Below, piece by piece: positions 15,464 to 24,404 of a stretch of DNA of 35,775 nt; the stretch's first letter is position 1, and each line of letters starts with the position of its first letter. Made by a program: the position numbers and the translations under genes. This stretch comes from an uncultured Hyphomicrobiales bacterium (GTDB lineage: Bacteria > Pseudomonadota > Alphaproteobacteria > Rhizobiales > Xanthobacteraceae): positions 1-35,775 of the forward strand of contig CAIRGJ010000030.1 of assembly GCA_903878085.1 (NCBI GenBank), given 5' to 3'. The notes under the pieces were generated by a model, which saw only the letters and a program-made list of their open reading frames with translations, did no database searches and had not been told where the DNA came from.

Positions 15464-16438
15464 ATGGTTCGGCAATTCAACACCATCGCGAGCATCGTTA
15501 CGGCGCTTATCATGGGCACCGGATTCACCATGTCAGCGCAGGCACAGGATTGTCCGCGCGGCGATCTCGACAAGGCCTACTGCGACCGCAACGGCGATCT
15601 GGTCGCCGACACGCCGGCCGATCCGAAACTGCTGGTCAACCCGTCGACGCTGATCTTTGCCTATACCCCGGTCGAAGATCCCGCGGTCTACACCAAAGTG
15701 TGGGACGGCTTCATCAAACACCTGGAGAAGACGACCGGCAAAAAGGTTGTATTTTTCCCGGTGCAGTCGAACGCCGCGGAAATCGAGGCGATGCGCTCCG
15801 GCCGCCTGCATATCGCGGGCTTCAACACCGGCTCCAATCCGATTGCGGTGAACTGCGCGGGCTTCGTGCCCTTCGCCATTATGGCCGGCAAGGACGGCGC
15901 TTTCGGCTACGAGATGGAAATCATCGTGCCTGCCGACTCAGCCATCAAGACGCCGGCGGACATCAAGGGCAAGAAGCTCGCCTTCACCGCGCCGACTTCG
16001 AATTCCGGATTCAAGGCGCCGTCGGCGCTGCTCGCATCGGAATTCAATCTCGAAGCCAAACGCGACTACGAGCCGGTGTTCTCCGGCAAGCATGACAACT
16101 CGGTGCTCGGCGTCGCCAACAAGGATTACGACGCAGCCGCCATCGCCAACGAAGTGATGTTCCGCATGTTCGAACGCAACGTGGTGGACAAGGCGAAGAT
16201 CCGCACGATCTACAAGTCGGAAACTTTCCCGACCACCGGCTACGGCGTCGCGCACAATCTCGATCCCAAGCTGGTCGAGCAGATCAAGCAAGCCTTTTTT
16301 ACGTTCAATTGGGAGGGCTCGAGCCTTCAGGCCGAGTTCAAAGGCAACGACAAGTTTGCCCCGATCACCTACCAGAAGGACTGGAGCGTGATCCGCAAGA
16401 TCGATGCGGCGAGCGGCGTAAAATACACTTGCAAGTAA
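15464..16438 (+). CDS. phnD: Phosphate/phosphite/phosphonate ABC transporter substrate-binding protein
   Basis: The 324-residue periplasmic protein has a signal peptide ([24 protein letters not shown]). The mature start [20 protein letters not shown] is typical of the rhizobial PhnD group and contains a cysteine pair. The ligand-binding body has [79 protein letters not shown] and [24 protein letters not shown] before ATG 15464 fixes the start. It is the first gene of a four-gene importer operon. Ligands in this family include phosphonates, phosphite and aminoethylphosphonate; which applies cannot be told. Confidence 0.93.
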   Translation: MVRQFNTIASIVTALIMGTGFTMSAQAQDCPRGDLDKAYCDRNGDLVADTPADPKLLVNPSTLIFAYTPVEDPAVYTKVWDGFIKHLEKTTGKKVVFFPVQSNAAEIEAMRSGRLHIAGFNTGSNPIAVNCAGFVPFAIMAGKDGAFGYEMEIIVPADSAIKTPADIKGKKLAFTAPTSNSGFKAPSALLASEFNLEAKRDYEPVFSGKHDNSVLGVANKDYDAAAIANEVMFRMFERNVVDKAKIRTIYKSETFPTTGYGVAHNLDPKLVEQIKQAFFTFNWEGSSLQAEFKGNDKFAPITYQKDWSVIRKIDAASGVKYTCK

Positions 16439-16463
16439 AGCTGCTGCCGCCAGGGGGCGCTGC

Positions 16464-17312
16464 ATGTTGCGTATCAAAGGGCTGATCAAGCGCTATCGCA
16501 CTGGCGATCTCGCGCTCAAGGGCATCGACCTCGAGGTGCCGGACGGCCAGGTGATGGCGCTGATCGGACCGTCCGGCGCCGGCAAGTCGACCGTCATCCG
16601 CTGTATCAATCGTCTGGTCGAACCGACCGCCGGCTCGATTGCGCTCAACGACATCGAGATCGTCGGGCTCGGCAGTTCGCAATTGCGCCAGGCGCGCCGG
16701 CGCATGGGGATGATCTTTCAGGAATACGCGCTGGTCGAGCGTCTCACGGTGATGGAAAACGTGCTGAGCGGCAGGCTCGGCTATGTCGGTTTCTGGCAAA
16801 GCTGGCTGCGCAAGTTCCCACAATCGGACATCGACGAGGCCTTTCGGCTGCTGGCGCGCGTCGGCCTCGATCACATGGCCAGCAAACGCGCCGATGAATT
16901 GTCCGGCGGCCAGCGCCAGCGCGTCGGCATCTGCCGCGCCCTGATCCAGAATCCGGAATTGCTGCTGGTGGACGAGCCGACCGCCTCACTCGACCCGAAA
17001 ACCTCGCGCCAAATCATGCGGCTGATTAAGGAGCTGTGTGCCGAGCGCAAACTGTCGGCGATCATCAACATCCACGACGTCATGCTGGCGCAGATGTTTG
17101 CCGAGCGCATCGTCGGACTGAAGCAGGGCGAAATCGTCTATGACGGCCCGCCCGACAAGCTCACGCCCGAGGTGCTGACCTCGATCTACGGCGAGGAGGA
17201 CTGGTCGGCCACCATCCGTAAGGCCGACGAGGCAGACGAGCCTGCGGCGGACAATGTCGTGCCGTTCGAGCCTCCTTTGCCCAGCCGCGATCGCCTAGCG
17301 GGACTGACGTGA
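16464..17312 (+). CDS. phnC: Phosphonate-type ABC transporter ATP-binding protein
   Basis: The 282-residue ATPase energises the importer from the cytoplasmic side. It has Walker A GPSGAGKS (35-42), a Q-loop in [24 protein letters not shown] (typical of PhnC), the ABC signature [11 protein letters not shown] (about 146-156), Walker [14 protein letters not shown] and the switch histidine in NIHDVMLAQ. The C terminus carries an extra acidic, proline-rich stretch ([19 protein letters not shown]). It starts 25 bases after phnD, and its stop overlaps the first permease start by four bases. Confidence 0.96.
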   Translation: MLRIKGLIKRYRTGDLALKGIDLEVPDGQVMALIGPSGAGKSTVIRCINRLVEPTAGSIALNDIEIVGLGSSQLRQARRRMGMIFQEYALVERLTVMENVLSGRLGYVGFWQSWLRKFPQSDIDEAFRLLARVGLDHMASKRADELSGGQRQRVGICRALIQNPELLLVDEPTASLDPKTSRQIMRLIKELCAERKLSAIINIHDVMLAQMFAERIVGLKQGEIVYDGPPDKLTPEVLTSIYGEEDWSATIRKADEADEPAADNVVPFEPPLPSRDRLAGLT

Positions 17313-18115
17313 GCATCGCGCTTGAGCCGCCGCGAACCTGGAAAAAGCCGCCGCTGATCAAGCGCGCATGGCTGCGCTGGATACTTGGCCTGGGCGCGGC
17401 GCTTTATCTCGCACTCGCCTTCGGCACCATCGACGTCAACTGGCACCGCGTCTGGGAAGGCCTGCCGCGCGGCGCGCAATTCATCAAGGCGTTCTTTCCG
17501 CCGGACTTCATCAGCCGCTGGGACGAGATCGCCGAAGGCATTGCCGAAAGCCTGTGGATGACGGTGGTGTCCACCGTGGTCGGCATCGCGATTTCGATTC
17601 CGGTCGGCATCGGCGCCGCGCGCAATATCGCGCCCGCGCCGGTTTATTATTTTTGCCGCGGCATTTTGTCGGTGTCGCGCAGCTTCCAGGAAGTCATCCT
17701 CGCCATCTTCTTCGTGAAATTGTTCGGCTTCGGCCCCTTCGCCGGATTCGTGACGCTGTCGTTTGCCACCATCGGCTTCTACGGCAAGTTGCTCGCCGAA
17801 GACATCGAGGACATGGACGCAAACCAGGCCGAAGCCGTGCGCGCGACCGGCGCCAGCTGGCTGCAGTGGATCAATTTCGGCGTGCAGCCGCAGGTGATGC
17901 CGCGCATGATCGGGCTTGGGCTGTACCGGCTCGACATCAATTTCCGCGAGTCGGCGGTGGTCGGCATCGTCGGCGGCGGCGGCATCGGCGCCACGCTTAA
18001 CACCGCGTTCGACCGTTACGAATTCGATTCCGCCGCGGCCATTGTGCTGATCATTATCGCCATCGTCATGCTGGTCGAATATTCGTCCGGATTCCTGCGC
18101 CGGTGGGTGCAGTGA
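17309..18115 (+). CDS. phnE: Phosphonate-type ABC transporter permease (first)
   Basis: The 268-residue inner-membrane permease has six or so hydrophobic segments and the conserved cytoplasmic coupling loop (EAA type) [24 protein letters not shown]. It ends with a segment [15 protein letters not shown] shared by PhnE proteins. Start codon GTG overlaps the phnC stop (GTGA), which points to translational coupling. With the second permease it would form a heterodimeric channel. Confidence 0.95.
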   Translation: MSIALEPPRTWKKPPLIKRAWLRWILGLGAALYLALAFGTIDVNWHRVWEGLPRGAQFIKAFFPPDFISRWDEIAEGIAESLWMTVVSTVVGIAISIPVGIGAARNIAPAPVYYFCRGILSVSRSFQEVILAIFFVKLFGFGPFAGFVTLSFATIGFYGKLLAEDIEDMDANQAEAVRATGASWLQWINFGVQPQVMPRMIGLGLYRLDINFRESAVVGIVGGGGIGATLNTAFDRYEFDSAAAIVLIIIAIVMLVEYSSGFLRRWVQ

Positions 18116-18927
18116 TGACGCCAGCCACCGTGCGCGTGAAGGTCTGGCAGCGGCGCGACCGCAAGTCCCAGCTTGCGATCTGGGCGGCCTGGCTGATCGC
18201 GACGGCGATCTTCGTCGCCTGCTTCCATCTCATTTCGGAAAAAACCATTTGGGATTTTGTCTGGGATGCGCCGGCCCAGGCCGGCGATCTCGGCGCCCGC
18301 ATGGTGCCGCCGGACTGGAAATACATTCACCAATTGTGGCGGCCGCTGTGGGATACGCTGAACATCGCCACGATCGGCACGTTGATGTCGATCGTGCTGG
18401 CGGTGCCGGTCGCCTATTGCGCCGCGCGCAACACCACGCCGAGCGTGACCTTCGTGCGGCCGATCGCACTGTTCATCATCGTGTCGTCGCGCTCGATCAA
18501 TTCGTTGATCTGGGCCTTAATGCTGGTCACCATTGTCGGCCCCGGCGTGTTCGCCGGCATCATTTCCATCGGCATCCGCTCGATCGGCTTCTGCGCCAAG
18601 CTGCTGTACGAAGCTATCGAGGAAATCGACGAGGCCCAGGTCGAAGCGGTGCGCGCCACCGGCGCAAGTGCGGCGCAGACCACAGTCTACGGCATCGTGC
18701 CGCAAGTGATGCCAGCCTTCGCTGGAATTTCGGTGTTCCGCTGGGACATCAATATCCGCGAGTCGACCGTGCTCGGCCTGGTCGGCGCCGGCGGCATCGG
18801 CCTCGAACTCAACGCCGCCATCACGCAGTTGTACTGGACGCAAGTCTCGCTGATGCTGCTGGTGATCATCGGCGCCGTGGTCGTCGGCGAATGGGTGTCG
18901 GCCAAAGTCCGCCACGCCATTATTTGA
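18115..18927 (+). CDS. phnE: Phosphonate-type ABC transporter permease (second)
   Basis: The 270-residue permease is homologous to the preceding one, with coupling loop [24 protein letters not shown] and the terminal RESTVLGLVGAGGIGLELN. ATG 18115 overlaps the previous stop by one base (TGATG). Two permease genes per operon is usual for rhizobial PhnCDE systems. No C-P lyase, phosphonatase or phosphite dehydrogenase gene follows, so the metabolic fate of the imported compound is encoded elsewhere. Confidence 0.95.
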   Translation: MTPATVRVKVWQRRDRKSQLAIWAAWLIATAIFVACFHLISEKTIWDFVWDAPAQAGDLGARMVPPDWKYIHQLWRPLWDTLNIATIGTLMSIVLAVPVAYCAARNTTPSVTFVRPIALFIIVSSRSINSLIWALMLVTIVGPGVFAGIISIGIRSIGFCAKLLYEAIEEIDEAQVEAVRATGASAAQTTVYGIVPQVMPAFAGISVFRWDINIRESTVLGLVGAGGIGLELNAAITQLYWTQVSLMLLVIIGAVVVGEWVSAKVRHAII

Positions 18928-19009
18928 GGCCGTGGCGGCCGCTTGTTCGCCTTGGCGCGCGGCGTGGACGCCGCTAAGGTCCGCGCCCAACAATGGGGCG
19001 GAGCAAAAA

Positions 19010-19942
19010 ATGAAGTCGAACACGAGCGCGGGGACAATCGACCCGCAGCATATTTCCGTCATCGAGGCGGTGCGGGGTTCCGGCATCCCGGTGCGGCTGA
19101 TGTACATCGAGTTGATCGACGGCGTCTACGCGCCGATCGGTCTGCGCCTACCGCCCGGCCCCGGCCCGTTTCCGCTGGTGATGTTCGCGTCCGGCAATGG
19201 CGGCGGCGGCATGGCGATGGTGCGCGACTACACGCAGAATGTGGGCTGGACCCAGGAGCAATTCCTGAAAGCGGGTTATGCCGTCGTCTGGCTGCGCTAC
19301 CGCGCCGAGGTCGACTATGCCTACGACAAGATCGGCAAGCTCGTCGAAGACAGGCGCCAGAACCGCCAGTTGTTGAACCGCGGACCGCTGGAATACGAAG
19401 ACGTCATCTCAATCACCCAATATCTCAAGACGTTGCCGGAGATCGACGGCAACCGCATCGGTTACATGGGCATGAGCCATGGCGGCGAAATGGCGCTCAA
19501 GATTGCGTCGGAATATCACGGCATCCGGGCAATGGTGGCGAGCGAGCCGGCCGCGCACGAATTCCTGCGGCTCAAGCCGGACAACACGGCGCGCATCAAT
19601 CCGGCGACCGGCCTGCTCGATGTCGAAAAAATGCTGATGCGCGAGGCGAACAAAGTTCGCCCCCGCATTACCGAGGATGTCGCCGTTGCGCGCGTGCAGC
19701 CGATCGATACGCCGATCTTCGTGCAGGGCCGCAACACCGACGAACTGCAGGGCATTTTCCGCGTCTGCTACGATCTGCTGGTCGAGCTCGGCAAGGACGC
19801 CAAGTGGCAGTCCTACGAACACGACGTTCACGGCTTCGTCTATGTGCGAAGAAACGACAAAGGCGACTACGCGCCGGACGCCGTGCAGATTCAGGCGGTG
19901 AACGACTCGATCGCGTTTTTCGATCGGTATCTGGCGGCGTGA
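19010..19942 (+). CDS. Alpha/beta hydrolase, dienelactone hydrolase/prolyl-oligopeptidase-like
   Basis: The 310-residue protein has a central alpha/beta hydrolase fold: PFPLVMFASGNGGGG as oxyanion region, an elbow RIGYMGMSHGGEMAL with Ser in GMSHG, a probable acid in the TPIFVQGRNTDELQ loop, and His in YEHDVHGFVY. It has no signal peptide. ATG 19010 has a GGAG-like site upstream; the open frame begins earlier, but that part is arginine-rich and unlikely. It lies 83 bases after the importer and may belong to its operon. A fragment resembling its last codons recurs at 23705-23757. Confidence 0.8.
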   Translation: MKSNTSAGTIDPQHISVIEAVRGSGIPVRLMYIELIDGVYAPIGLRLPPGPGPFPLVMFASGNGGGGMAMVRDYTQNVGWTQEQFLKAGYAVVWLRYRAEVDYAYDKIGKLVEDRRQNRQLLNRGPLEYEDVISITQYLKTLPEIDGNRIGYMGMSHGGEMALKIASEYHGIRAMVASEPAAHEFLRLKPDNTARINPATGLLDVEKMLMREANKVRPRITEDVAVARVQPIDTPIFVQGRNTDELQGIFRVCYDLLVELGKDAKWQSYEHDVHGFVYVRRNDKGDYAPDAVQIQAVNDSIAFFDRYLAA

Positions 19943-20000
19943 CGATCGGCGCGCGGTCTCATCACGTCTGCTCTCGACCTCAGGCGGATATCGACGACAA

Positions 20001-21047
20001 CTACGCCGCCCTCATCCCCTTCCGGTAAAGCGCCCACAGCGTCCGCAGCAGACCCGGCTGCGTCATTTTGCCATAGCTGTCCGGCATCGCCGCCGACAGC
20101 CGGCGGAAGGCGCGCGGCAGTGCGTGATAGGGGATGCCCGGAAAGGCATGATGCGTCGCGTGATAGCGCAAGCCGACCGGCGCCCACAATTCAGTCAAGA
20201 GGCTGCCCGGAATATCGTGGGAGTCGGCCGTTTGCGCGGCCTTGTCCATCGGCTCGCCGGAGCTCTCGTAAGAATGCGCCGCGAGCGTGCGCAGGCCGTC
20301 GATGACATTGATCGCCGCCATGAGGAGATACCAGAGCACGGCGGCGCGGACGGGGATGAAGGCATCGACGATTGGCGCATGCCCTTTTCCAAAAACGGCT
20401 GCCCACGCTTCGGGATTATGCGCCAGGAACCCCAAGCCGATTAGTATCGTCCACATCGCCAGCAGCAGCCAGGTGTCGCGGCGCACCACGCGGATCAACG
20501 CCGCGCTCGCCGTGCGCCGATAGGCGCGATTGATGGTGATGGCGGACGCATGCTCGATCAGCCAGATTTCAAAACGTCTGGAAAAAAGCCCGATCGGGGC
20601 GAGCAGCAGAAAGCGTATGACGAGAAGCGCCGGTATGATTAAGGCCTGCAATATATACACCGTCGTCAGCGCGGCCGAGCGCGCGAACGGCAGATATTCG
20701 GGATCGTTCCTGGTGCCATAGGTCGCCACCCGATGGTGGTCGAAATGGACTTGCGCATACGTGAAAGACGGCAAGAGCAGTGGAAATCCGGCGAGCGCAT
20801 TCCACGCCGCCTCGAAGCCGGGCAAGCGGTGACGCTGGTGGCTGATCTCATGAGTGAACGCAACCGCGCGGTAGAGCGCAAAGACGGCGACCACGGCCGA
20901 CGCAATGCCGATCGGTGAGCCTAACGGTTCCGCGGCGGCGACGGCGAACGCGGCCCAACCGAGCGTGGCGCTGAGCAGCAGATCCGCCCAATAGATCGCC
21001 GGGCGGACCGCGTGCAGATCGGTAAGCGCGGGGAGTGGCTGGGTCAT
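20001..21047 (-). CDS. Membrane fatty acid desaturase
   Basis: The 348-residue membrane protein has the three histidine clusters of di-iron desaturases: HEISH (66-70), HFDHH (101-105) and a C-terminal HATHH within GLRYHATHHAFPGIPYHALP. Hydrophobic hairpins lie before and between them. Such enzymes introduce double bonds in acyl chains or hydroxylate lipids or carotenoids; specificity is not evident. The frame is open to 21164, but the ATG at 21047 starts just before the first conserved part. It is convergent with the upstream hydrolase and divergent from the GNAT-like/DUF4118 gene, and its lower-GC surroundings suggest acquisition together with its neighbours. Confidence 0.88.
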   Translation of the reverse strand: MTQPLPALTDLHAVRPAIYWADLLLSATLGWAAFAVAAAEPLGSPIGIASAVVAVFALYRAVAFTHEISHQRHRLPGFEAAWNALAGFPLLLPSFTYAQVHFDHHRVATYGTRNDPEYLPFARSAALTTVYILQALIIPALLVIRFLLLAPIGLFSRRFEIWLIEHASAITINRAYRRTASAALIRVVRRDTWLLLAMWTILIGLGFLAHNPEAWAAVFGKGHAPIVDAFIPVRAAVLWYLLMAAINVIDGLRTLAAHSYESSGEPMDKAAQTADSHDIPGSLLTELWAPVGLRYHATHHAFPGIPYHALPRAFRRLSAAMPDSYGKMTQPGLLRTLWALYRKGMRAA

Positions 21048-21251
21048 TGGGGCAACACGATAGGCGCCAGATGAAATTTGAGAATTGATAATTTCTAAGT
21101 GAGGACGGGGTAAGGCGTCCAGATGCTGCTCATGCAGCCTGCGCGGGCACTGCGGCATAGTCAAAATGGGGTCATTTATGGGATGTGCTGAGTTTTGACA
21201 TAAGACAAAGGCGGAACACTGAGGCTCCTATAATTTCATTCAAAGGATAGA

Positions 21252-21297
21252 TTGACGGCCTTGATTATGCGAATATTGTCCGCTTGGGGATGACGTT
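21252..21297 (+). promoter_or_regulatory. Sigma-70-like promoter and ribosome site for the GNAT-like/DUF4118 gene
   Basis: TTGACG (21252-21257) and TATTGT (21274-21279) are 16 bases apart. A GGGGATGA ribosome site follows before ATG 21298, implying a leader of only about a dozen bases. A perfect TATAAT at 21229-21234 has no -35 box at proper distance. Confidence 0.5.
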
Positions 21298-22398
21298 ATG
21301 TTTGTGTGCCGTGTGCCGAGAGATTCGGCTGAGTTCGTGCGTCTATTGAATGTTGAGCAAAAGCTGTTCGAGGGACTTTCGATTCCTCCGGCGATGGCGC
21401 AAAATTTCTTTCGGCTGCGACCAGAACTCTTCACCGCCATTATCGCATCCGATGATTCTGTAGCGGCCTATACGATCGCTTTGCCGTTGCAGCCAAGGTG
21501 GGCTGAAGCATTCATCGCCGGCGATATTACCGAGACCGAACTGACGCCGGGCATGCTGCTCGAACGGAATCAAAGCCTCGAAGGGGCCAATATCTACATC
21601 GCGTCTGTCGTGGTTTCCGACCGATATGACCCGCTGACGAAATTGGTCTTAATCGCCGGCCTGCTTTCATGGCGGATCAAGCAGCTGCAATCCGTCGCCG
21701 TCAGTCAATTGTCGGTCATCATGACGCCGGTGACGGAACAAGGCGAACGATTGGCGCGGTTTGCCGGCGCCACATTATTGAACAGCGGCATCAATCGAAA
21801 AGATGGTTATGCCGTTTGCGGCCGTGAAGTTACATCGGGCTTTCTCAGCCGGGCGGCTACCGCAATGGAAAGGTGCCTGAACGGCGCCGTTATTAGAATC
21901 AACTTCGATGCCCCGCTGAACGCGGGCCAGCCGGAAGCCGCCGCAATCAACGTAGAGGCCGGTGTCAAAGCGAAGGCGTCGTCGCCGGCTCACGCTTTTG
22001 GCGGCATGGTCTCGTTTGCCAACCGCGGCCTACGCAATGCGCTTGCGTCGCTTCGCATCGGGGGCGTTGGCGTGTCCATTGCAATCATGGCGATGACGAC
22101 CGCGGCGTTGTTCGATTTAAATACTTTCCTCGCGGTCGATCATTTGGGTCTTGTTTATGCGCTTCCGATTATCTTGATAGGCCTAAGATACGGCACCATG
22201 AATGCGATCATGGCCTCGATCTTCGGCGGCCTGGCTGCGGCGTTTTTCCTCTACGAACCGGTATTCAGCTTCTACATCGACGATCCTCACGATATCTTGG
22301 AAGTCGCTCTGATTTTCGTGATGGCATTGGCGACAAGTCATTTCGTCGGCAAACAATCGATGCTGGCCATGGGGCGGCTATGGGGTCGCCGGTCGTAA
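21298..22398 (+). CDS. Fusion of a GNAT-like domain with a DUF4118 membrane domain
   Basis: The 366-residue protein has two parts. The first about 190 residues look like an acyltransferase-fold (GNAT-like) domain: VPRDSAEFVRLLNVEQKLFEGLSIPPAMAQNFFRL, AAYTIALPLQPRWAEAFIAGDI, and ANIYIASVVVSDRYD as a typical core strand, but the acetyl-CoA loop is degenerate. A linker leads to four transmembrane helices (about 265-360; VGVSIAIMAMTTAALFDL, LGLVYALPIILIGLRYG, IMASIFGGLAAAFFLY, LEVALIFVMALATSHFVG). These match DUF4118, the membrane module of KdpD-type sensor kinases. No kinase domain follows. The product may sense or modify something at the membrane; the function is unknown. Base composition is less GC-rich than in flanking genes. 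Confidence 0.65.
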   Translation: MFVCRVPRDSAEFVRLLNVEQKLFEGLSIPPAMAQNFFRLRPELFTAIIASDDSVAAYTIALPLQPRWAEAFIAGDITETELTPGMLLERNQSLEGANIYIASVVVSDRYDPLTKLVLIAGLLSWRIKQLQSVAVSQLSVIMTPVTEQGERLARFAGATLLNSGINRKDGYAVCGREVTSGFLSRAATAMERCLNGAVIRINFDAPLNAGQPEAAAINVEAGVKAKASSPAHAFGGMVSFANRGLRNALASLRIGGVGVSIAIMAMTTAALFDLNTFLAVDHLGLVYALPIILIGLRYGTMNAIMASIFGGLAAAFFLYEPVFSFYIDDPHDILEVALIFVMALATSHFVGKQSMLAMGRLWGRRS

Positions 22399-22476
22399 CA
22401 ACTTGTTGCGCCGGCCGGGTCGCGCTGATCAATTAGTCAATAAGGCGCTGCCTGCCTTCCAATATTGTGATCGTTG

Positions 22477-23649
22477 ATGACGACATTCCTCTATATTTGG
22501 CTTGCCGCGCAGGCGGTGTCGGTAAGTCTTGTTTGGCTTTTCACGATCGGCCTTGGCCGGACGGTCAACCTCACAAGCGCGCCGCGATCCGTCGTCATTG
22601 TCGCGGTTAAAGGTCCGGATCGCGAGTTCGAACATTTTCTGACCGGTCTATTCGCGCAGGATTACCCGGCGTTTTATCGGGTGATTTTTGCCGTCGAGTC
22701 CGCTGACGATCCCGCGATGGCGCTCATCCAAGCCTATCAAGCAAGGCAACCGGAGCAGGTCTCGTTCGTCGTTGCCGGCGCCTCGCAGGACGAGGGGCAA
22801 AAGACCGCAAACCTGCGTGCGGCGCTAACGCAAATAACCCCTGCCGACGACGTTGTCGTTTTCGCCGACGCCAATATTCGGCCGGCCTCCGACTGGCTTC
22901 AGCGGCTTGTCGAGCCGCTTGTCGGCGGCAAAGCCGACGTCGTGTCGGGCTTTTCTTGGGTCGTGATAAAAAATCGCACATTGGCTTCGTATGTGCTGGC
23001 CTCGATGTCCGCCGCTGTTGTCACGATACCGCGGCTGCCGCTGCTCAATGCGGCGTGGGGCGGCTCCACCGCTCTCACGCGAGAGCGGTGCGAGGCCTTG
23101 AACCTGGGCGCTGCCTGGAAAGGGACGTTGTCCGACGATTTGCATTTGACCGTATTGGCCCAGCGTGCCGGTTACACGATCGCCGCGCCGCGCGAGATTC
23201 TGCTGCGCAGCTTTATTGCTGCCGATGGCTTTACCAATATCGTCGCGGAAGCGACGCGATGGTTGCTGCTGTTCCGCATCTATTTGCCGGCAACCTTTGC
23301 AATCGCAATGATCGGACTGACTTTCATCGCCGCCGGATGGATTGTCGCGTTCGCCAGTCTGTTCACTCAGCGGCAGGAGGCTGCAACGATCCTGCTTATT
23401 GCATTGGCGTTGATGTTGCTCCGGACGGCCGGACGCGCCCTCGTCGTTGCGCGGCTCTGGGGCAAGGCCGGGCTGAGGGAAAACCTGGGCTTTTTTATTT
23501 TGGACCCATTCATCGCGCCGATGGCGGCGATCTTGTCCGCTGCTTGCGGCTGGTTCGCGCTGTTTACAAAGCGAACGACCTGGGCCGGCATCACCTACGA
23601 GATCACAGGCCCGCAGCGCGTCAGGGTCGTATCGCGGCGCGCGCCTTAG
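22477..23649 (+). CDS. Membrane glycosyltransferase family 2 protein
   Basis: The 390-residue protein starts with a membrane helix, followed by a GT-A catalytic domain: VVIVAVKGPDREFEHFLTGLFAQDYP, VVVFADANIRPASDWL (metal/sugar-nucleotide acidic residues), WGGSTALTRERCEAL, LSDDLHLTVLAQRAGY (catalytic acid) and EATRWLLLFR in the place of the usual Q/R-x-x-RW box. Three or four membrane helices follow. This layout resembles ceramide glucosyltransferase and HpnI-like GT21 enzymes acting on lipids. A TTG lies immediately before ATG 22477 and no strong ribosome site is visible. The final codons run into a duplicated scar (23650-23757). The substrate is unknown; the neighbouring desaturase is consistent with lipid modification. 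Confidence 0.82.
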   Translation: MTTFLYIWLAAQAVSVSLVWLFTIGLGRTVNLTSAPRSVVIVAVKGPDREFEHFLTGLFAQDYPAFYRVIFAVESADDPAMALIQAYQARQPEQVSFVVAGASQDEGQKTANLRAALTQITPADDVVVFADANIRPASDWLQRLVEPLVGGKADVVSGFSWVVIKNRTLASYVLASMSAAVVTIPRLPLLNAAWGGSTALTRERCEALNLGAAWKGTLSDDLHLTVLAQRAGYTIAAPREILLRSFIAADGFTNIVAEATRWLLLFRIYLPATFAIAMIGLTFIAAGWIVAFASLFTQRQEAATILLIALALMLLRTAGRALVVARLWGKAGLRENLGFFILDPFIAPMAAILSAACGWFALFTKRTTWAGITYEITGPQRVRVVSRRAP

Positions 23650-23757
23650 CCGTTACCGCGCCCGCGGTGGGGCTCGCGAGATACTTGATTAAAGCATCGC
23701 CCGCCAGGCCGTGAACGACTCGATCCCGTTTTCGATCGGTGTTTACGCGCCTGACGA
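23650..23757. other. Duplication scar: two abutting gene-end fragments
   Basis: Bases 23655-23695 match 24442-24482 (3' end of the ModA-like gene) at 37 of 41 positions, with weaker similarity to about 23704. In translation the fragment reads ALIKYLASPTAGAV against ALIKYLASPAASAV. Bases 23705-23740 match 19892-19928 (3' end of the hydrolase gene) at 34 of 37 positions with one deleted T, and similarity resumes over the TGACGAT at the stop. Both are in the same orientation as their sources. The order (right end, then left end) is that of a tandem-duplication junction. Confidence 0.8.
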
Positions 23758-24006
23758 TTCCAATGCGTCGGTTGAAGCCGCCTCAGATTTCCCACCCGAC
23801 CGCACGCTTTCGAGGACGAACAGCCGGATTGCCGACGACAGGTTGGCTTGTTGGCGGCGCCCGTCGATCCCGCCAACGACGTTTGCCAATGTGTCGCGCC
23901 GGTTGTGGGCGATTTCTTTCAGCCCCAGCCAGAAGGGCTCTTCAAGACTGACGCTGGTTTTATGTCCGGCGAGAATGATTGATCGTTTGACGATGGTTGA
24001 TTTCAT
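23743..24006 (-). CDS. Ribbon-helix-helix domain protein
   Basis: The 87-residue protein has the small RHH_4-type domain common in Rhizobiales: KRSIILAGHKTSVSLEEPFWLGLKEIA, then GGIDGRRQQANLSSAIRLFVLESVR. It is predicted to bind DNA as a dimer, with an N-terminal strand contacting the major groove. ATG 24006 has AAAGGGGAAGGA upstream; the longer open frame upstream is not family-like. Its last codons (ESSGA) overlap the duplication scar in antisense, so the native C terminus may have been altered. Targets are unknown. Confidence 0.85.
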   Translation of the reverse strand: MKSTIVKRSIILAGHKTSVSLEEPFWLGLKEIAHNRRDTLANVVGGIDGRRQQANLSSAIRLFVLESVRSGGKSEAASTDALESSGA

Positions 24007-24404
24007 GGTCCTTCCCCTTTTACGCAGATGCGGTGGTTGAAAAAAGTCGGAGTATTGCGTGCCCAACTCTGCGCTACCGAGCGCTACGGTCGCTACGCGG
24101 CAACCGCCACGGCTTGGCAAAAGCCGCCACAATATCGATCTTGAAAGTATCTAGATGCCGACGACATCAGACGAGGGCCGCTAGCGGGGACCAAATCGCT
24201 CAATTCGCTTGGGATTATCCTGCGAACTTTCGCTATGGCCCCTAGTGCAAGGTCAACCGCATCACGGCGCGCAGGTTCCAAATTACAGCCCGAATCGTGT
24301 TGCGATTTTTTGCCGCAGCCTGGCCAGGCAGGATCGAAGGAGCGGTCGTCGAAGCGTCCTCGACCGCGCCAAGCGCCATGTCCGTTCGGCAAACGGCGTG
24401 AATA
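24007..24404. other. Long stretch without a recognisable gene
   Basis: About 400 bases between the divergent RHH start and the 3' end of the ModA-like gene. Both strands hold only short frames with low-quality composition. A minus-strand frame near 24240-24380 ending in RAVIWNLRAVMRLTLH may be a gene remnant, but I cannot assign it. The stretch probably holds the RHH promoter and decayed DNA related to the duplication. Confidence 0.6.

Noticed and set aside
21195-21234. TTGACA (21195-21200) and perfect TATAAT (21229-21234) as a promoter
   Set aside because: The spacing is 28 bases, too long for sigma-70; a better spaced pair lies downstream at 21252-21279.
24093-24392. Minus-strand open frame (99 codons) in the gene-poor stretch
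   Set aside because: No ribosome site and no family resemblance; composition fits decayed DNA.
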